DNA of 64,000 nt, taken from assembly GCF_037038585.1 (NCBI RefSeq), contig NC_092523.1:28897501-28961500 (forward strand), given 5' to 3'. Shown in pieces: positions 13,101 to 25,034 of the stretch. Made by a program: the position numbers and the translations under genes. The DNA comes from Patagioenas fasciata. Lineage: Eukaryota > Chordata > Aves > Columbiformes > Columbidae. Below the pieces are notes generated by a model, which was given only the letters and a program-made list of their open reading frames with translations, did not search any database and had not been told where the DNA came from. The stretch's first letter is position 1; every line of letters begins with the position of its first letter.

Positions 13101-16100
13101 AACACTAAAAGGTATTTAGGAGAAGTATTGTCCACAGGGCTTGTTAGCCATCTCTGTAAAAATACATGTCAATACATCCTGGAATGGTTAGCTGTCCTTC
13201 ACTGCACATAAAATAATATCCCTAGGCCACAGCTACAGCATGAGCTTAACTCAGAACTCAAGGTTGTGCCAAAAGCTCATCAACAAAGAAACATACTGCA
13301 GAGGATTTCAGTAAGCAACAATCTTAGAATGCCAGCATGCCTATCTACCTTTGAAGCAGCATTTTGTACTTGAGTCATCACATTATCTCACAGAAACAAT
13401 ATCAAAAACATTACAGCACCCCAGGGGCTAAGAGCACATCCTTAGTTTGTGTCTACAGTCTATAAGGGTTACATGGCATCAGGTGTTGCTATTCCCTCAA
13501 ACAGGATTTCTTCTTCACGTCTACTGTACCTGTACTACATAAAATCTGATGGTTGCCTATTGTGTACCTCCCTTTGTGGTGAACCTGGTGTGCAGACAGA
13601 GCTGATGAACCCTCTCAGTGTCTGAAAGGCAGGTAAGAGGAACATCTTTGGGACTAGACCTTCCTTTTCAGTGAGGGTGGCCACTGTGCCCATGTAAGAG
13701 CCCCATGGATTACTTCAGGCACAATTGCCTTCATGCCCTCCACCCCAGTAGAACACATTTTAGCTCTTCGGTGTCATTAACCAGATCAGTGGGAAAAAAA
13801 AGGCTAATACTATTGTTATTATAACTAGGGGGACAAAACTGTTAAAAGACAATAGAAGAATTTTCTTTAATTCTAGATGTTGTGTATTTGAACATGTATT
13901 ATTACAAATAAATGGGTCAAGTGGAAAGTTTGCACCTAACATTTTGTCTTACTGGGTAGCTCCTACTGTGTCTGCCTCAGAGTGTGAGAGCTTATCCAGT
14001 GAACATATGGTAGTAGATCTCTTTTGCAAGCAAGTTAAATATTGTCCCTGACTTCCTTGCTTCACTGCACTTGTTTTGATCCTTCCTGGGAGAGACCGAA
14101 TCTCTACCATCTTCAGGAGACCAAAATTGCAACCTGAGACGCTAGACCTCAGACAGTCAATTAGATAGCAAACATGCATCCTAAAATGCTGACTAGACAG
14201 GTTCCCTTGAACTAAATTCATCCAGCTAAATTTAATCTATTTTTCCCCTTCAAGACATGAAAGTACTTGAACAAACAAACACAAAAACCTTGTCAAGAAG
14301 GACTAACATTGAAAACACGATCTGTGTTCCATTCAGAAAAGGACAAGTATTTCAGGACCAATTCTTCCCTCTGTCTCTCTCCCCTTGACCCTCCCCGCTC
14401 CAAGAAAATCAGCTAGACATCATCCAGGTATTTGCAAAAGTTAAGAAAAAAAACACTCTCAAGTGGAACAGGAATGGAAGAAAGATAAGAACATAACGTT
14501 TCTTTCATTACTGTGTTCAACCAAGTTAAAAAACTTAGAAACATACTAAAATTACGTACCAACAGCATTACGTACCAAAATATATTCTTTTACCTAAGAA
14601 TCATGCAGCTGCTTCCTGGTCCACAAAGTGTAAGTAGTTCAGTTCTTCAAGCAATATGTTATACTGCAGGAACAAGGTCTGGGAACTAACATCTTTGTCT
14701 TTGTAGATTTCTACAGATGCACTAAATCAACCTAGCACTGCAAATATTCAGGTTTTATACTGTTAAATGGTTTCCTTATGTACCTCTAAAAGTCCTGTTC
14801 TTATGGAGGGCTGTCATAGCTCTTCCTACAAACCACTGAGTTCAAGTCCAGCACCACATCTAAGTGAACACATTTTTGTAGAAGCCATAACTCAGTGTTG
14901 CCAATACTTCCGAGAACGTATGTTTCTCTTACAGTCCAAATTCCTGGAGCTTTCTGAAAATCTCAGTTTTGTTTGTTTGTTTTCCTAAAACAACTTCCAG
15001 TCCCCATGGGTTATCCAGAAAAGACTGTGACCGGCGTAACACATCATCTCCAAAAGCTAAGTACACAGACCCCAAGGATTATGTAGCTTTAAAACATCAT
15101 TATCATTAAATCAACTTCACCTTCTGTCATGGTATTGGTACTATGAGCCTCTGTATGCCTTTTCTGCCTGAGGTTCTAATTCTTCCCTTCAGTCTCTCCA
15201 TTTCTCGGATACTACTTCTGCAGGATATACTGGCAGCAACAACCAAGCATGACATCATTAGAACCGCCTCATCAGTTTTGCTGTGAATCTGTTCAGTCTT
15301 TGGGAGAATCATACTGTATACAAGTGCATCTGTCTGAAGCATACAGAAGAAAGCATGGAGTTCCTAGTACTTTATGCTGGTGTTGAAGACTTACAACCAC
15401 TTAGAAGTCTCCAGCTCCCCTTCATGCGGTGCTCTCTTATGCAGTCTGCAGGGCATCACACCCACCATTCTTCAGCAATAAAAACCAGAGTCTGCCTCAG
15501 AAGGAAGTGTGTTTGGGTTTTCTCCTCAGTCCTGTACTGTTTCCTAAACCTTTATTTGCAGTATACCAGGCCCACTGGCACACAGGACTGGAAATTATTA
15601 AGAATTATGACAAGTTCAGAAAACAACTTACTTTTTGATGAAGCGTGATGACCCAAATTATCTTACCCAAATCTATATTAAGCTTTTTTAACCCAAAATC
15701 CAACCCTCCCTCTCTGCACTTCAGAGCAGGTGTTTCAAAAGGAGAACCGAGGCTTAAGTCAGAACTATGTATGCATGGGCATCTGGTTGGAAAGAAAAGA
15801 GCAAGCCCACTTAAGCAGAAGCCTGAACACGTGGAAGGGGAGCAGGCTCACAATCTACACTCCCTCCCCCAGACTACTGCTGCTGACCCATAGCAGCCAG
15901 GCCTCTGGGGCTATGCCTGTTGCCTTACCCATTCTCCAGGGCAGGTAAATGGTATGTGTGGCAGCACCAGCACCGGGGCACCACATCGAGGGAAGCTGTC
16001 AACTGCGTGTAGCTACTCTTGAAGAACCTGGAACTAAGGGGGGGTGGAAATAGACTAAACTAACAAAATGTGCAGAAATAGGCTTATCTTTGTTTTGCAC

Positions 16101-17079
16101 TGGGTTGCTTAGCACACATCCATTTCTTTCAAAAGTTTATTACTGCCTCATTGTAGTAATAAACCTTGGACAGGCAAAATTTGAGCTCTCCCTTCCCCCA
16201 CCAAGAAGTTTCAAAAATCTAAACCAAATCAGGTGTTCCAAGTTTGCTAGGATTAAAATTAGACCCAAACACAACACAGAAAGTGTCCTTTCAGCTGTTC
16301 CTGGGGAGGAAAGTGGCGAAGTCTAAACATGACAAACATGAATATGAATGTTTCCTTATTCCTTCCTAATTGCCGAATCTAATTTAGAGAAAGCTAAGTG
16401 ATTCAAGAGTACTTGACAAACAGCAGTCCTCTCCGAGAGGCATGCAGTGCAAGCTAAACGTTGATGTCAGCTCTAAAGCCAAGACTTCCTGGAACAGGTA
16501 CCTAGCATCGGGATCAGAAAGCAGGTATCTGAAGATCCTCGTTTTCTGTATAACCTGGGGAGCTCCTGGCCCCACAAGACCAGAGAGTGCCAACCTGAGA
16601 GAGTTAAATGCGGTCACTGGCTTGACGTGGATTCAGAGACCAACTTCGGGGTCCTTTCGCAGGATTATTTAGGACAGGCGGACGGGCAGGAGGAAGGGCT
16701 GTGGCTCCGTCTGCAACGCGTATCGGCCGGGGCCAGCCCCGCGCCGGAGGGCCCCGCAACCGGCTCAGCATCTCCGCCCCTCCCCGGCCCACTCCCGGGC
16801 TGCTCCGGCAAAACTCCTCGGGACATCGCCGCTCTCCGGCGGCCAACTCCATCTCAGGCAAGTCCTGGCGCAGCCTGCCCGGCGCCCCCTCCGCCGGGGG
16901 CAGGGATGCGGTCGCTTCCTTTGCCTGCCGCCCCCGGGGGGAGCCCCCCGCCACCCCTCCGCCGGCCCCAGCAGGGCCTGCCCCCGGAGGGGCTGCTCTG
17001 CCGCCCCCGCCCCCCGCCGGTGCGCCTGCCCGCCAGGACTCACCATATTACAGATGGAGGCGATGTTTCTGACAGTCAT
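514..17079 (-). CDS. USP46: USP46 deubiquitinase, 5' half (coding exons 1-4 of a gene running off the left edge)
   Basis: Cysteine protease of the USP/UCH family that removes ubiquitin from substrates. Family knowledge: it works with the WD-repeat cofactors WDR48 (UAF1) and WDR20. Reported substrates include histones H2A/H2B, PHLPP1 and AMPA receptor subunits. The coding join on the minus strand is 17079-17044, 4278-4198, 3289-3076 and 743-514, with AG/GT borders and matching phases throughout. It gives codons 1-187 of an expected 366 or so. The catalytic Cys box ([10 protein letters not shown]) puts the nucleophile at Cys44. The first zinc-binding CxxC of the fingers domain is Cys182/Cys185. 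The catalytic His and Asp lie in the missing exons. The stretch [17 protein letters not shown] favours USP46 over its paralogue USP12. The orthologue is clear, and the gene is truncated only by the window edge. Confidence 0.97.
744..3075 (-). other. USP46: USP46 intron 3
   Basis: A 2.3-kb intron. It contains a T/G-rich low-complexity block at about 1605-1750 (plus-strand sense) and a short A run at about 2743-2766. No exon, repeat family or RNA gene was recognised in the rest. Confidence 0.8.
3076..3289 (-). CDS. USP46: USP46 coding exon 3 with the catalytic Cys box (codons 40-110 plus 1 nt)
   Basis: A 214-nt exon starting [14 protein letters not shown] and ending RLRKEN, with one extra G that completes Asp111 in exon 4. 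It contains the catalytic Cys44. It also contains the KKK run at residues 91-93, which includes Lys92, the residue reported deleted in a behavioural mouse Usp46 mutant. The acceptor AG is at 3291-3290 and the donor is GTAAGC from 3075. Confidence 0.97.
3290..4197 (-). other. USP46: USP46 intron 2
   Basis: A 0.9-kb intron. Its main content is an A-rich tract near 3971-4030 and the tetranucleotide microsatellite at 4069-4126. Nothing else was recognised. Confidence 0.8.
4069..4126 (+). repeat. (AAAT)n microsatellite
   Basis: About 14 uninterrupted AAAT units, read on the plus strand, in USP46 intron 2. It lies roughly 70 nt past the exon 2 donor in the direction of transcription. Confidence 0.95.
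4198..4278 (-). CDS. USP46: USP46 coding exon 2 (codons 13-39)
   Basis: An 81-nt exon, phase 0 at both ends, starting [10 protein letters not shown] and ending YFGLVN just before the catalytic Cys box. The acceptor AG is at 4280-4279 and the donor is GTAAGT from 4197. It is too short and split to stand out as an ORF. It was found by following the protein from exon 1 to exon 3. Confidence 0.95.
7394..7550. mobile_element. hAT-like palindromic MITE, truncated at one end
   Basis: Two 40-nt arms, 7441-7480 and 7511-7550, are inverted copies matching at about 35 of 40 positions around a 30-nt AT-rich centre. The left side extends outward with a GGGGTGTC end followed by text on the pattern CTCATTTTCAC..GGGCCACATCAGCC. 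I know this pattern from hAT-family nonautonomous DNA transposons. The matching outer right end is missing or decayed. There is no coding capacity. Confidence 0.65.
10490..11150 (+). mobile_element. CR1 LINE fragment, sense orientation, 3' part
   Basis: Old, stop-ridden remains of the CR1 ORF2 end and 3' region. Recognisable landmarks in order are CAAGTGCAAGATTCTGCACATG near 10503, AATGGGAAACAGCTG near 10552, TCCAGATTTGGGTGC near 10802, GACAGGATGAGAAGTA near 10992, and ATAAGGACAGTGAAGCATTA then GACTGCCTAGAGAGATG near 11067-11107. All occur in this order in amniote CR1 copies. Edges are approximate. Non-functional. Confidence 0.8.
11977..12026. repeat. (TA)n followed by a 25-nt poly-T
   Basis: An alternating TA run at about 11977-11998 is followed by a near-pure T run at 12002-12026. 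On the minus strand this reads as a poly(A) followed by (TA)n, as left by a retrotransposed tail, but no element body is recognisable beside it. Confidence 0.85.
17044..17079 (-). CDS. USP46: USP46 coding exon 1 (start codon, 12 codons)
   Basis: Encodes [12 protein letters not shown], the conserved USP46 N-terminus. The ATG is at 17079-17077. The exon ends after codon 12 in phase 0 at a strong GTGAGT donor (17043 downward). The exon lies inside a CpG island, as expected for a widely expressed gene. A short upstream ORF ends 4 nt before this ATG. Confidence 0.95.
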
Positions 17080-17083
17080 GAGT

Positions 17084-17120
17084 CTAAAGGTTGCAGCGAT
17101 CCCACACCGCCATCTTTATA
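17084..17120 (-). promoter_or_regulatory. USP46: TATAAA, YY1-like motif and 9-codon uORF just upstream of the USP46 ATG
   Basis: On the minus strand TATAAA (17120-17115) overlaps AAGATGGCGGT, which fits the YY1 core-promoter/5'UTR motif. The ATG inside that motif opens a uORF of nine codons plus stop (MAVWDRCNL, 17113-17084). It ends 4 nt before the main ATG at 17079. If transcription starts at or upstream of the motif, the uORF is in the leader. If TATAAA acts as a TATA box, the leader would be only a few nucleotides long. Confidence 0.6.
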
Positions 17121-17939
17121 AGGTGAAAACAGCCCCGCTCATGGTGGGAAGAGCGCAAGAAGGGAGAGGGGGCGGCAGCGGCTCCTGCTCCGGGGCTGGG
17201 ATAAAAGCAAGAGGAGGGGACAGCAGAGGCACCCTTTGCGCCCGCAGAGCAGCGAGAAGGACGGACCTTCCTGCCCTCCTTCCTCCGGGCGAGTGACCGG
17301 AGGCTTTAGCAGCGCGGGGAGAGCAGCCGCATCTCCGCTCCTTCCGCCTTTGACTCTCGCACGGTCCGCAGGGCCCCGGGCTCTCGCTGGAGCGCTCAGC
17401 CGCGCCTCTGCGCCAGCCGGCACGGCGCTAAACTCTCCCTCCCTCCTCCTCCTCTCCTGGCGGCTGCCGTTGCCGCTCGCCGCTCCATTGCAGCGCTGCG
17501 CCCGCTGATCCGCTCTGACAGCGCCGGGGAAGGAAGGTCAGAGGCAGTGACCGGCACGGGGGCACCCCCGGCGGGCCCGGCTGGCGGCTGCCGCCGCAGC
17601 CAGTGCGCTGCGGAGAGAGGGGGTGCGGGGGGGCTGCCCCTGCCGCCTCCGCCCGGCCTGCGAGATTTAATCGGCGGGCAGTGGGGTGAAGAACAGGAAG
17701 GCAGAGTGCAGGCAGGACGACATTGGATGTGTGGCAGTGATGGCAGCACTGTACTTTGGAACACGCTCTCTCCGCTTCATTTGAGGCACTCACAAACCCC
17801 AGAACAGTAGGCTGGAATGTAATTTACTGCCTACAGCAGGTGCTTTGCATTGCCATTCCTGCAGACAACTTCTGTCTTCACAAATGCTCTTTTAGAACCA
17901 TGTCCACACCACGCGTCTTAGTGCCAAAGTGCCCACAAG

Positions 17940-18165
17940 TTTACAACACGTGGCATTTATACAACACTGTTAGTGCAATAACCTCTTCAAACACAAGTAA
18001 GTTGAGGCCCATGCCTTTCTCCAAGTAGAGCAGCATGAGCGTGTTGAATTTACACATGTGCTAAGAGGCACAAGGCCATTAAACAGCTAACTTGAGGCCG
18101 CACAGCAGATCTCTGAGAGCAGCAAGAACAGAGTTCAGCTAGGGCAATGTCTCATCTTAGAATTC
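17940..18165 (+). repeat. MIR-like ancient SINE remnant
   Basis: The stretch CATTTATACAAC.. followed by GGCCATTAAACAGCTAACTTG and CACACAGCAGATCTCTGAG.AGCA resembles the MIR/CORE tail. That tail has the pattern 'gtTAAGTGACTTGCCCAAGGTCACACAGC...GCAGAGC'. Highly diverged, edges uncertain. Confidence 0.45.
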
Positions 18166-20264
18166 CCCTTTTCCTTAGCAGATGTTGTTTTCAGCAGAAG
18201 CTTAAGGCCAATTTATTGTTCTTCTGCTATGCTGAGAAAATCATTAAAATGAAGAGAAGGAACTGCTAACATTTCTACAGGCATCTTTGCTTCTAACAGC
18301 ACCTGGAAGCATGGCACACTTCTACTTCATGATGCTGGTATATAATAATTTCAGTCTATAGAGCTTGGCCCCACAGGTTATATTTAGAGGAAATATTCAG
18401 AAGTCAGTTATTTTATTTATTTATTTATTTCAAGAGAATGTCTATGATTATTGATAAAAATCTGGCATCAGCGGTAGCATCTAAAGATAAATTCCTACCC
18501 TTAGAATACTGTTAGGTAAGTGGCCTTGATCCAGCTCATCGTGGACAAGTGCCCACTTTATAAAAACAGTATCAAATTTGGCATAATTTGGTATCCTGCT
18601 GACAGTTTCAGCAAAGAAACTCAAAATGGAGTTGTCACAGAGACAGAATTTTCTTTCCCCCGTAAGTCAGATTAGTTACATTAAATCACTGCAGACATTT
18701 GAAATACAGGATGGAGAAAGATTTTTGGATATTATGGAGTGAAGTCATCAGGGGTACTAAACTGCTTCATAAATCCACAAATCACTATGTAAAAGAGACA
18801 TCAAATAATATAACATTGAGAAAAATTCATCTTTGGTATAATTCTGTTAAATCCATGATCTTACATTATGTGTGAATTTTGATCCCAAGTGTTTAATTTG
18901 TTTAAACACTGAGGACTGGATTATACATAGTATCATGGGTTTTCTTGACATAACCAAGGGAAATGGGAGTTAAACCACAGTGTCATTTCAGAACTGGCCA
19001 CCCCCAACCTCATCTGGGATGCAATCAAGGCCCGATTGGTCTTCCATGCATTTCTAAGTAGCCTCCAGGAACTGACAGTACTGCACTAAACCTGGCTTTG
19101 AAACCTCAGATCCCTTTTATTCCAGAAGCCTAATTGTGCACTCTGCTGCAGCGTATTTATTCCAGTTTACTGTCAAGATGGTACTTGCTCTCAGTGAAAA
19201 GTTATGAAGCAAATGAATGGGTTTGGAAGGTGATTAAAAATATAAATGGAATAAAATGTGATAATCAATAAAGCCATTTACCTCATATATATTTTAATGG
19301 CAAGGACATTATTCCCAAAATATGAACCTCAGAGAAATCATACAAAGTAGGAAAACAAAAAGAGTAAGAAAAAGATAAGTGGTATTTTCACACTTTTGCT
19401 TTCTCACGGATGCTAATTACTTCATTTCAGGGTAAGGTTTCAATTGGTTTCTGTTTGTTAAACTTTTTTTGTTTTTTAATATAATACGGAATTTAATTGT
19501 TATTAGTTAAGCATTTGTTGGTTGTTCAAGCAAATTACTACTGTTGAAAATAAGCATATTTGGAAAGATGGACATAAATACATATACATGCTGTTCTGTG
19601 AAGAATTCAGTATCATTATCCTTAATACTAATAAAAGTACTTTCATTTAAAGGCAGACGCATTTCGTGTCTTATTTCTGAGGATTCCTAATAAAAATAGG
19701 AAGCAACATAAAAGTCTTCATATGCCAGTTTAACAACACTTAGCACTGGCATTTTTGCTCTTCAGTCACATACTGGACTGGGAAAGAGGAAAAGAAACTT
19801 TCACACTTCAAATGGACTGGTGAGTGTTTTGGTTTTCTTCTGGTAGTGTTATTTTCAGGACTAGGAAGTTTATTCCTGTAGCTTTCTAAAGATAAAAAGT
19901 CCTAAGAAAAGCAGCAAATGCTAGTTACAAACATTATAGGAACTGTATAAATAAAGAACAGTGACCAATTGTTTCCACTCTAAAGCATTGCCCTATCTCT
20001 TCATAACAAACAACTAACCCTGTGTTTCTTCTGAGTGTTAGACAAAGAGAAGGAAAACAAAGAACTATTTATAACCTAAGACTGCTTATATAATTTCTGT
20101 TGAAAGGTCAAAAAAAGCCTCCTGCATTTAATTTTAGAGCAGTCTTAGTCTCATCTGGCTATACGCTTGAACATTTTTATTTCACTACATAAAATAAGAA
20201 CCTATTGTAAATACCCTCTTTGGCTAGCGGAGGCCTGGACTCTCATAACATTTTCCATCTGACA

Positions 20265-20440
20265 TTCTCAGAGTACTTTGCAAACATTCACTCAGACTTG
20301 TCAAATTATTGGGTGGCAAGTTAGTATTACCTTCTTTTACAAAGCAAGAAAACAGGCAGCAGAAATTTAGCTACTTGTCCAAAGTTACACAGGAAAGTTA
20401 GTAGCAAAGCTGGGACTAGAATATCTGTTCTATGCTACAA
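20265..20440 (+). repeat. MIR-like ancient SINE remnant
   Basis: Reads TTTTACAAAGCAAGAAAACAG, then CTACTTGTCCAAAGTTACAC, AGTTAGTAGCAAAGCTGGGA and CTAGAATATCTG. This matches, in order, the MIR core 'TTTTACAGATGAGGAAAC..GACTTGCCCAAGGTCACAC..AGCAGAGCTGGGA..GAACCCAGGTCT'. A good match for so old a repeat. Confidence 0.65.
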
Positions 20441-22107
20441 AGAGGATATTGCATTTCCTCTCCAGAAACCTTGGAAAATTCCACAGAGGATTCTTTTATG
20501 TTTTTCTTGTGATAAACTCTGGTTCAGAAATCATCAGTCAGTTTTGCTGAACAAGTGGTTGGAACAGAATCAAATTTAGGATGCATTTACAGGCAATTAA
20601 AAGGGCATTTTAATGGTAAAGGCAGTTAAAACAACACGCATTTTCTGGAAGCTGTGAGAATATATAAGAATTAAAATGTAATTCAAATATCTGATATACT
20701 TTCAGTGCTATGTTTAGAATTTTACAAACATTTTGTATGTTTTGTTTCTCACATTAAATTATGCTCTACAATAAATATCAATGTGTTTTTAATAGAATTA
20801 CAAATATGTAAACACAGCACGAGGACTAAATATTTTCCATGAAGGTTGTCCCCCACTGCAGAACAGACTGGGAGCTCTAGTACAATGCCAAATACCAATG
20901 TGCAGCCCATGGTGTGAGGCTGTAGTGCGTGGCTCATAACAGGTTTGCAGAAGCCACTTTGTTTACACCTGAAATTCTAATGGTAAGGATGTTAGTCCAT
21001 GGAAAATTCATGGCAATCCACAGAAAATGTGTTGAGTTTCCTGGGGGCTCCTTAGTCTAAAAAAAAACCAAAACAAAACAAACAAACAAAAAACCTAAAG
21101 CAAACAACAACTTTGGAATCACTGTTCTTCCCTAAGTCTCTCAGCTTCAGAGCAGCCTCTACCTAACATTTTAAAATTATCTGAGAAATTATTTCTCCTG
21201 ATTAAAAATACAGTAAAACTTCGTCTTTAAATTCCTAATGAGTCATACTGTTGTCACCTACCAAATATGAAACACAGAAAGGTTTGCATCTTTGCATTAA
21301 TCTCTGAATCTTGCCTATCTTTGCTAATGTAAACACTCTACTAGTTGGAAGAGAGGGAATACCAATTCCTCCTTTTTCTCAGAAATTGCCATTTTATGCA
21401 AGAAATCAAAATACATTTACAGCATCTGATGACCTTTTTTTTTTTTTTCTTTTTCCCCAGACATCAGATTTAAAAGCCCAAAGGCAGCAGAATAAGACAA
21501 ACACATGGATGTGAAATACACCCAAAGATGACTGAGTGGATAAAAGGAGCTGAGAGTTCTGTAGTGATAACCATTAAACAGTTTATTCTATGAAAGGCTG
21601 TGTAGGCCTTTAAAGTCAGTTCAATGCTCCATGGCATAATGGCATAGAAGTGTGATTATCTTACTCTTGTTTTTTTCCTCCCGTTTAACTGTGTTTCAAA
21701 AAATTGTATTAGGAGCCTTGAACAGTGGCAATAAGAGAGCTTCTGTGTATTTCTTCATCGGTTTACATAATATTGATCTTTCCTGACACTGACTACTCGA
21801 CTGAAAATATTCATACATTTCAGTAAGGTGGAAGCGTGAAGAATGGCCTTTACTGGTGTTTTTTTTCTACCTCTACAAAATGTGCTTTCAGTTGGAAAGA
21901 TACTGTTTCAGTTCTAGTCATACATATTGGCTAGAAAGAGATAGCCAAAGTTTTTATCCATGGAAGTAATGTATCAAACAAGAAGAAACTCACTGAGCAA
22001 AAAACCAGAAAATCTAAGTTTCTAACAGAAATATATTGTTATTTTCTGCCTCTAGAAAGGAAATAAAAATTCTGGCTCACCTTCCTCTTCTTATCAAAAA
22101 ATTGTAG

Positions 22108-22138
22108 TAGTATTATTATTATCATCATCATCATCATC
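22108..22138 (+). repeat. (TAT)n/(ATC)n short microsatellite
   Basis: Five or so TAT units run directly into six ATC units. A compound trinucleotide repeat in intergenic DNA. Confidence 0.85.
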
Positions 22139-25034
22139 TTTTTCTACAGGCTCTAATTTTAACTAACATACTCTGAGGACAAAACGGAAAGAATATTTTG
22201 ACAGCGGGCAGGCTCTAAGTGGCATTTAGTCTATTTTCATCAAGAATTGAAAGTAGTATTTTCATTTTATGTAAAATGTGGCATAAATGTATCAAATTAC
22301 TCTTTTTAATTACATTAGCATTTCAGAGTTCTAATCAAGTAAAAAAACCCGAGGCTGCTATATTCTAAGGTCCCAAACCTGTCGATTATTTAATGTAGAC
22401 TGATACTGTCATTCAGCTGCAAAAACAGATGGTCACATCAAGATTTTACTTGCTTGGTTTTCCTTCATATAAGTGCAGAGAAAGACAGTGAAATTGAAAT
22501 GAACCATTAATGATAATCATGCATTGTGGTGAACACAACAAGATATTTTTAAACAAATGTTTTTCAGAAGTCTTTCAGCTGAGAGAGGTATTAGACCAGT
22601 GAATTTGAGATTAAATTCATGCATCCCACAAGAAAAAGACTTGGCTGATTAGGGCACCACTCTTCAAGATTTGATCAACTGTGTTCAGATCACTACAGAC
22701 TCCTTAAAATGCTCAACACTAGTTCCACAAAACAACCAAGGAAACCAGCTGCTGCTTACCTAACTTTGAAACACAGACCTTCAGATATTCTTTTCCTTGA
22801 CTACCTAAAGTGGAAGTGCCCTAATGTAAACAGACCTAACAACATCTACTGGCATGGTTGACCAGGTGCTTGATGGCTTTTCCTGGGTATGCATAGGATC
22901 TGCTAACCTCTCACACCGAAAAGCAAAGGGTCTTCTTCACCATAAGGTGACCGGTGTGGAACAAAGGTAGCACATTATATATCTGATTCTTAAGTGTAAT
23001 TCTTCTAACAACTATGCATACTTCCTCCCTCACCCCTTAAATATTTTCATGGTCACTAGTCAAGCTCCCATGATAACTGAAGTTCCTGCAAATTCTGCTC
23101 ATGACCAGAACTGCATCTCTCCTGATCAGTGATCCAGGATCTATCTTGGCTGTACTTAGATCCACCAGTAATGTAGGCTTTCCCACAAGTCCCCAAGATA
23201 TCCAGGCTTGTAGGCAGACTGAGTGCCCAGCTGAGAAGTTTGTTGAGGTAAAAGTTAAGAGGCAGTCCTTTCCCTCCAACAAAACATAAAAACAGCAGAT
23301 CTGCCTGCAGTCTTGTAGGCAATAACTCAATAGTTACAGCACTTGCCCAGGAAACAGGAGAACACTACCTGCATGTAAAGAGACTCAAATCCCTTGCTAG
23401 GACAGTAGTCTATTCTCTAGGGAAGGTTTAAGAAGAGACCCTGCATTCCTCCTCTCGAAGTTGTGCCACTATCAGACAAGAAAGTAGATTCCATGGAGCC
23501 AGAGAGAAGGCAAACAATGCAAAGTTCGTATGTGGAAGACAGAAGAAAACTCATGCAGGGGAAGAAAAAGGAGTAGGACTTTATCTGAATTACTAGAATG
23601 CTTATCTGGTATGGATACTGATCACTGGTTTGCTGCACTAACAGTGGTACCAGTTTACGTTCTATACTGGAAAAGAAGAAACTGGGCTTGACATACATTC
23701 CACTGGCACAGATGGTAAAAATGTGAAGGTTGGATGTCACTTCATCTTTTCTGCTACATTCCAAGGACTGATCTGACTTGTGTGTCTAACTGCAGAAAAG
23801 GGTAATTGCAGAGAACCCCACTGGAAGTAACGTCAAGTTACATGTCTCGCAAATTCATATCCAGACAGTGACTTACCTAGAGCCCTTATACAGCTTTTGA
23901 ATCCTGATGTACTCAGACTAAACTTAAAGGCACAGGGATTGCCTGTGCAACAATGTTTTAAGCAAGTGTCCAGAATTAGACAGAAGAGGTAACTAGAGGT
24001 GACAAGAAACAGTTTCTAGAGCTATCTCTTGATTGCAACTATGTGACTGTTTCAGGCTGAATCAGATGGCTTTAGACACGTTCATGGTAAATAAAATACA
24101 GGGTTCAGAAAACTCCTACGGATAGTGGGCCAACCATCTTTCCACACACTTTCAGGTGCTGTGCTGGTAGCTACTCAGTATGAGCCAAGGCATAGTGTTT
24201 GACACTGAGAGAGGAAGCTATGAATTTTCAGCAACATATTCACCTCTTTGTGAAGCAGGGACTTTCATTGAATTCAGAAATCCATGGAAACCAAGATGTT
24301 GTGGTTCCTACCTACTAGCTTTGCTGGGCAACATTCAACATCTCTGTGCTGCAGATTACTGATTTCCACTTCATGCCAATTGGCTTGTACTCACCCTAAA
24401 ATTAGGCAGCACATCCCAGTTGTTGTAGAACAACAGCCATGTTTTGCACCCATGTTGTGCTCTAACTCTGAGGACAACAGGTCCGGTTCCACTGCGACAG
24501 CCTGTGAACTGCAGCCAAGGCGTGCTCAGGGTGAGCTGCATGTGCTGTAAGGTCAGAGAGGGTATTAGTGCAGGCGTGAGGCTTACTTCACTATCCTTAC
24601 AGACAGATCCTAAGCCTCCTAAAGTAGGGCTTAGATGGCAGTTTAGACAGAGATCAACAGTATTTAGTTCCTCAAACCTGCTACACGGCTGCTGTTTCAC
24701 ACCGAAGACACTTTGTTTCTGTTTCTGTTTCTCCAGGCCCCTACATCTCGGCCTGGGAAGAGGTAGACAATTACATCCCAACGAAGACGGAAGCCCCGTC
24801 ATGACCCAGGCCGCGGGTCCGCCCCTGACCGACCGCTGCATGGAGCGCGACCGAGCAACAGAGACGCTTCTCACTGAGGCAGAGAGCCGCCCGCTTATCC
24901 CCGGCCGAAGCGGCGCGGGAGCCCAGGCCGTGTCCCCTCGGCGCCTCCCGGAGCTCCGGCGGGCGGAACAACCGCCATCGGCCCCGCACGCACGGCCTGC
25001 CGCAGCCGCCCCGCCGCCCTCGGAGGGTGGGAGT

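Larger units (their letters stand above)
4279..17043 (-). other. USP46: USP46 intron 1 (12.8 kb)
   Basis: A large first intron. Recognised contents are a hAT-like palindromic MITE (7394-7550), a CR1 fragment (about 10490-11150), a (TA)n/poly-T pair (11977-12026) and an A/C-rich low-complexity tract (about 8255-8385). The last 400 bases, next to exon 1, belong to the CpG island. The intervals 4280-7390, 8390-10480, 11160-11970 and 12030-16600 hold short ORFs only and nothing I can name. Confidence 0.8.
16640..17690. promoter_or_regulatory. USP46: CpG island with the USP46 promoter
   Basis: A GC-rich, CpG-dense block around USP46 exon 1, unlike its AT-rich flanks. Exon 1 lies near its middle, so the 5' UTR and core promoter should fall at about 17080-17700 on the minus strand. 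The transcription start cannot be fixed from sequence alone. Confidence 0.8.
17700..24750. other. Intergenic region between the USP46 and DANCR promoters
   Basis: No ORF with coding character and no exon chain was seen. Two MIR-like SINE remnants (about 17940-18165 and 20265-20440), a (TTTA)n run near 18412-18430, an A/C-rich tract near 21060-21100 and a (TAT/ATC)n run near 22108-22138 were recognised. The remainder, including about 18430-20260 and 22140-24700, contains nothing I can name. Confidence 0.7.

Noticed and set aside
14810-14860. GTTCAAGTCC tRNA B-box-like string, with a similar one near 42760
   Set aside because: No A box at the right distance and no cloverleaf could be drawn.
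16627-17121. 164-codon plus-strand frame antisense to USP46 exon 1
   Set aside because: Pro/Ala/Arg-rich translation typical of GC-rich noncoding DNA. Overlapping open frames in several phases.
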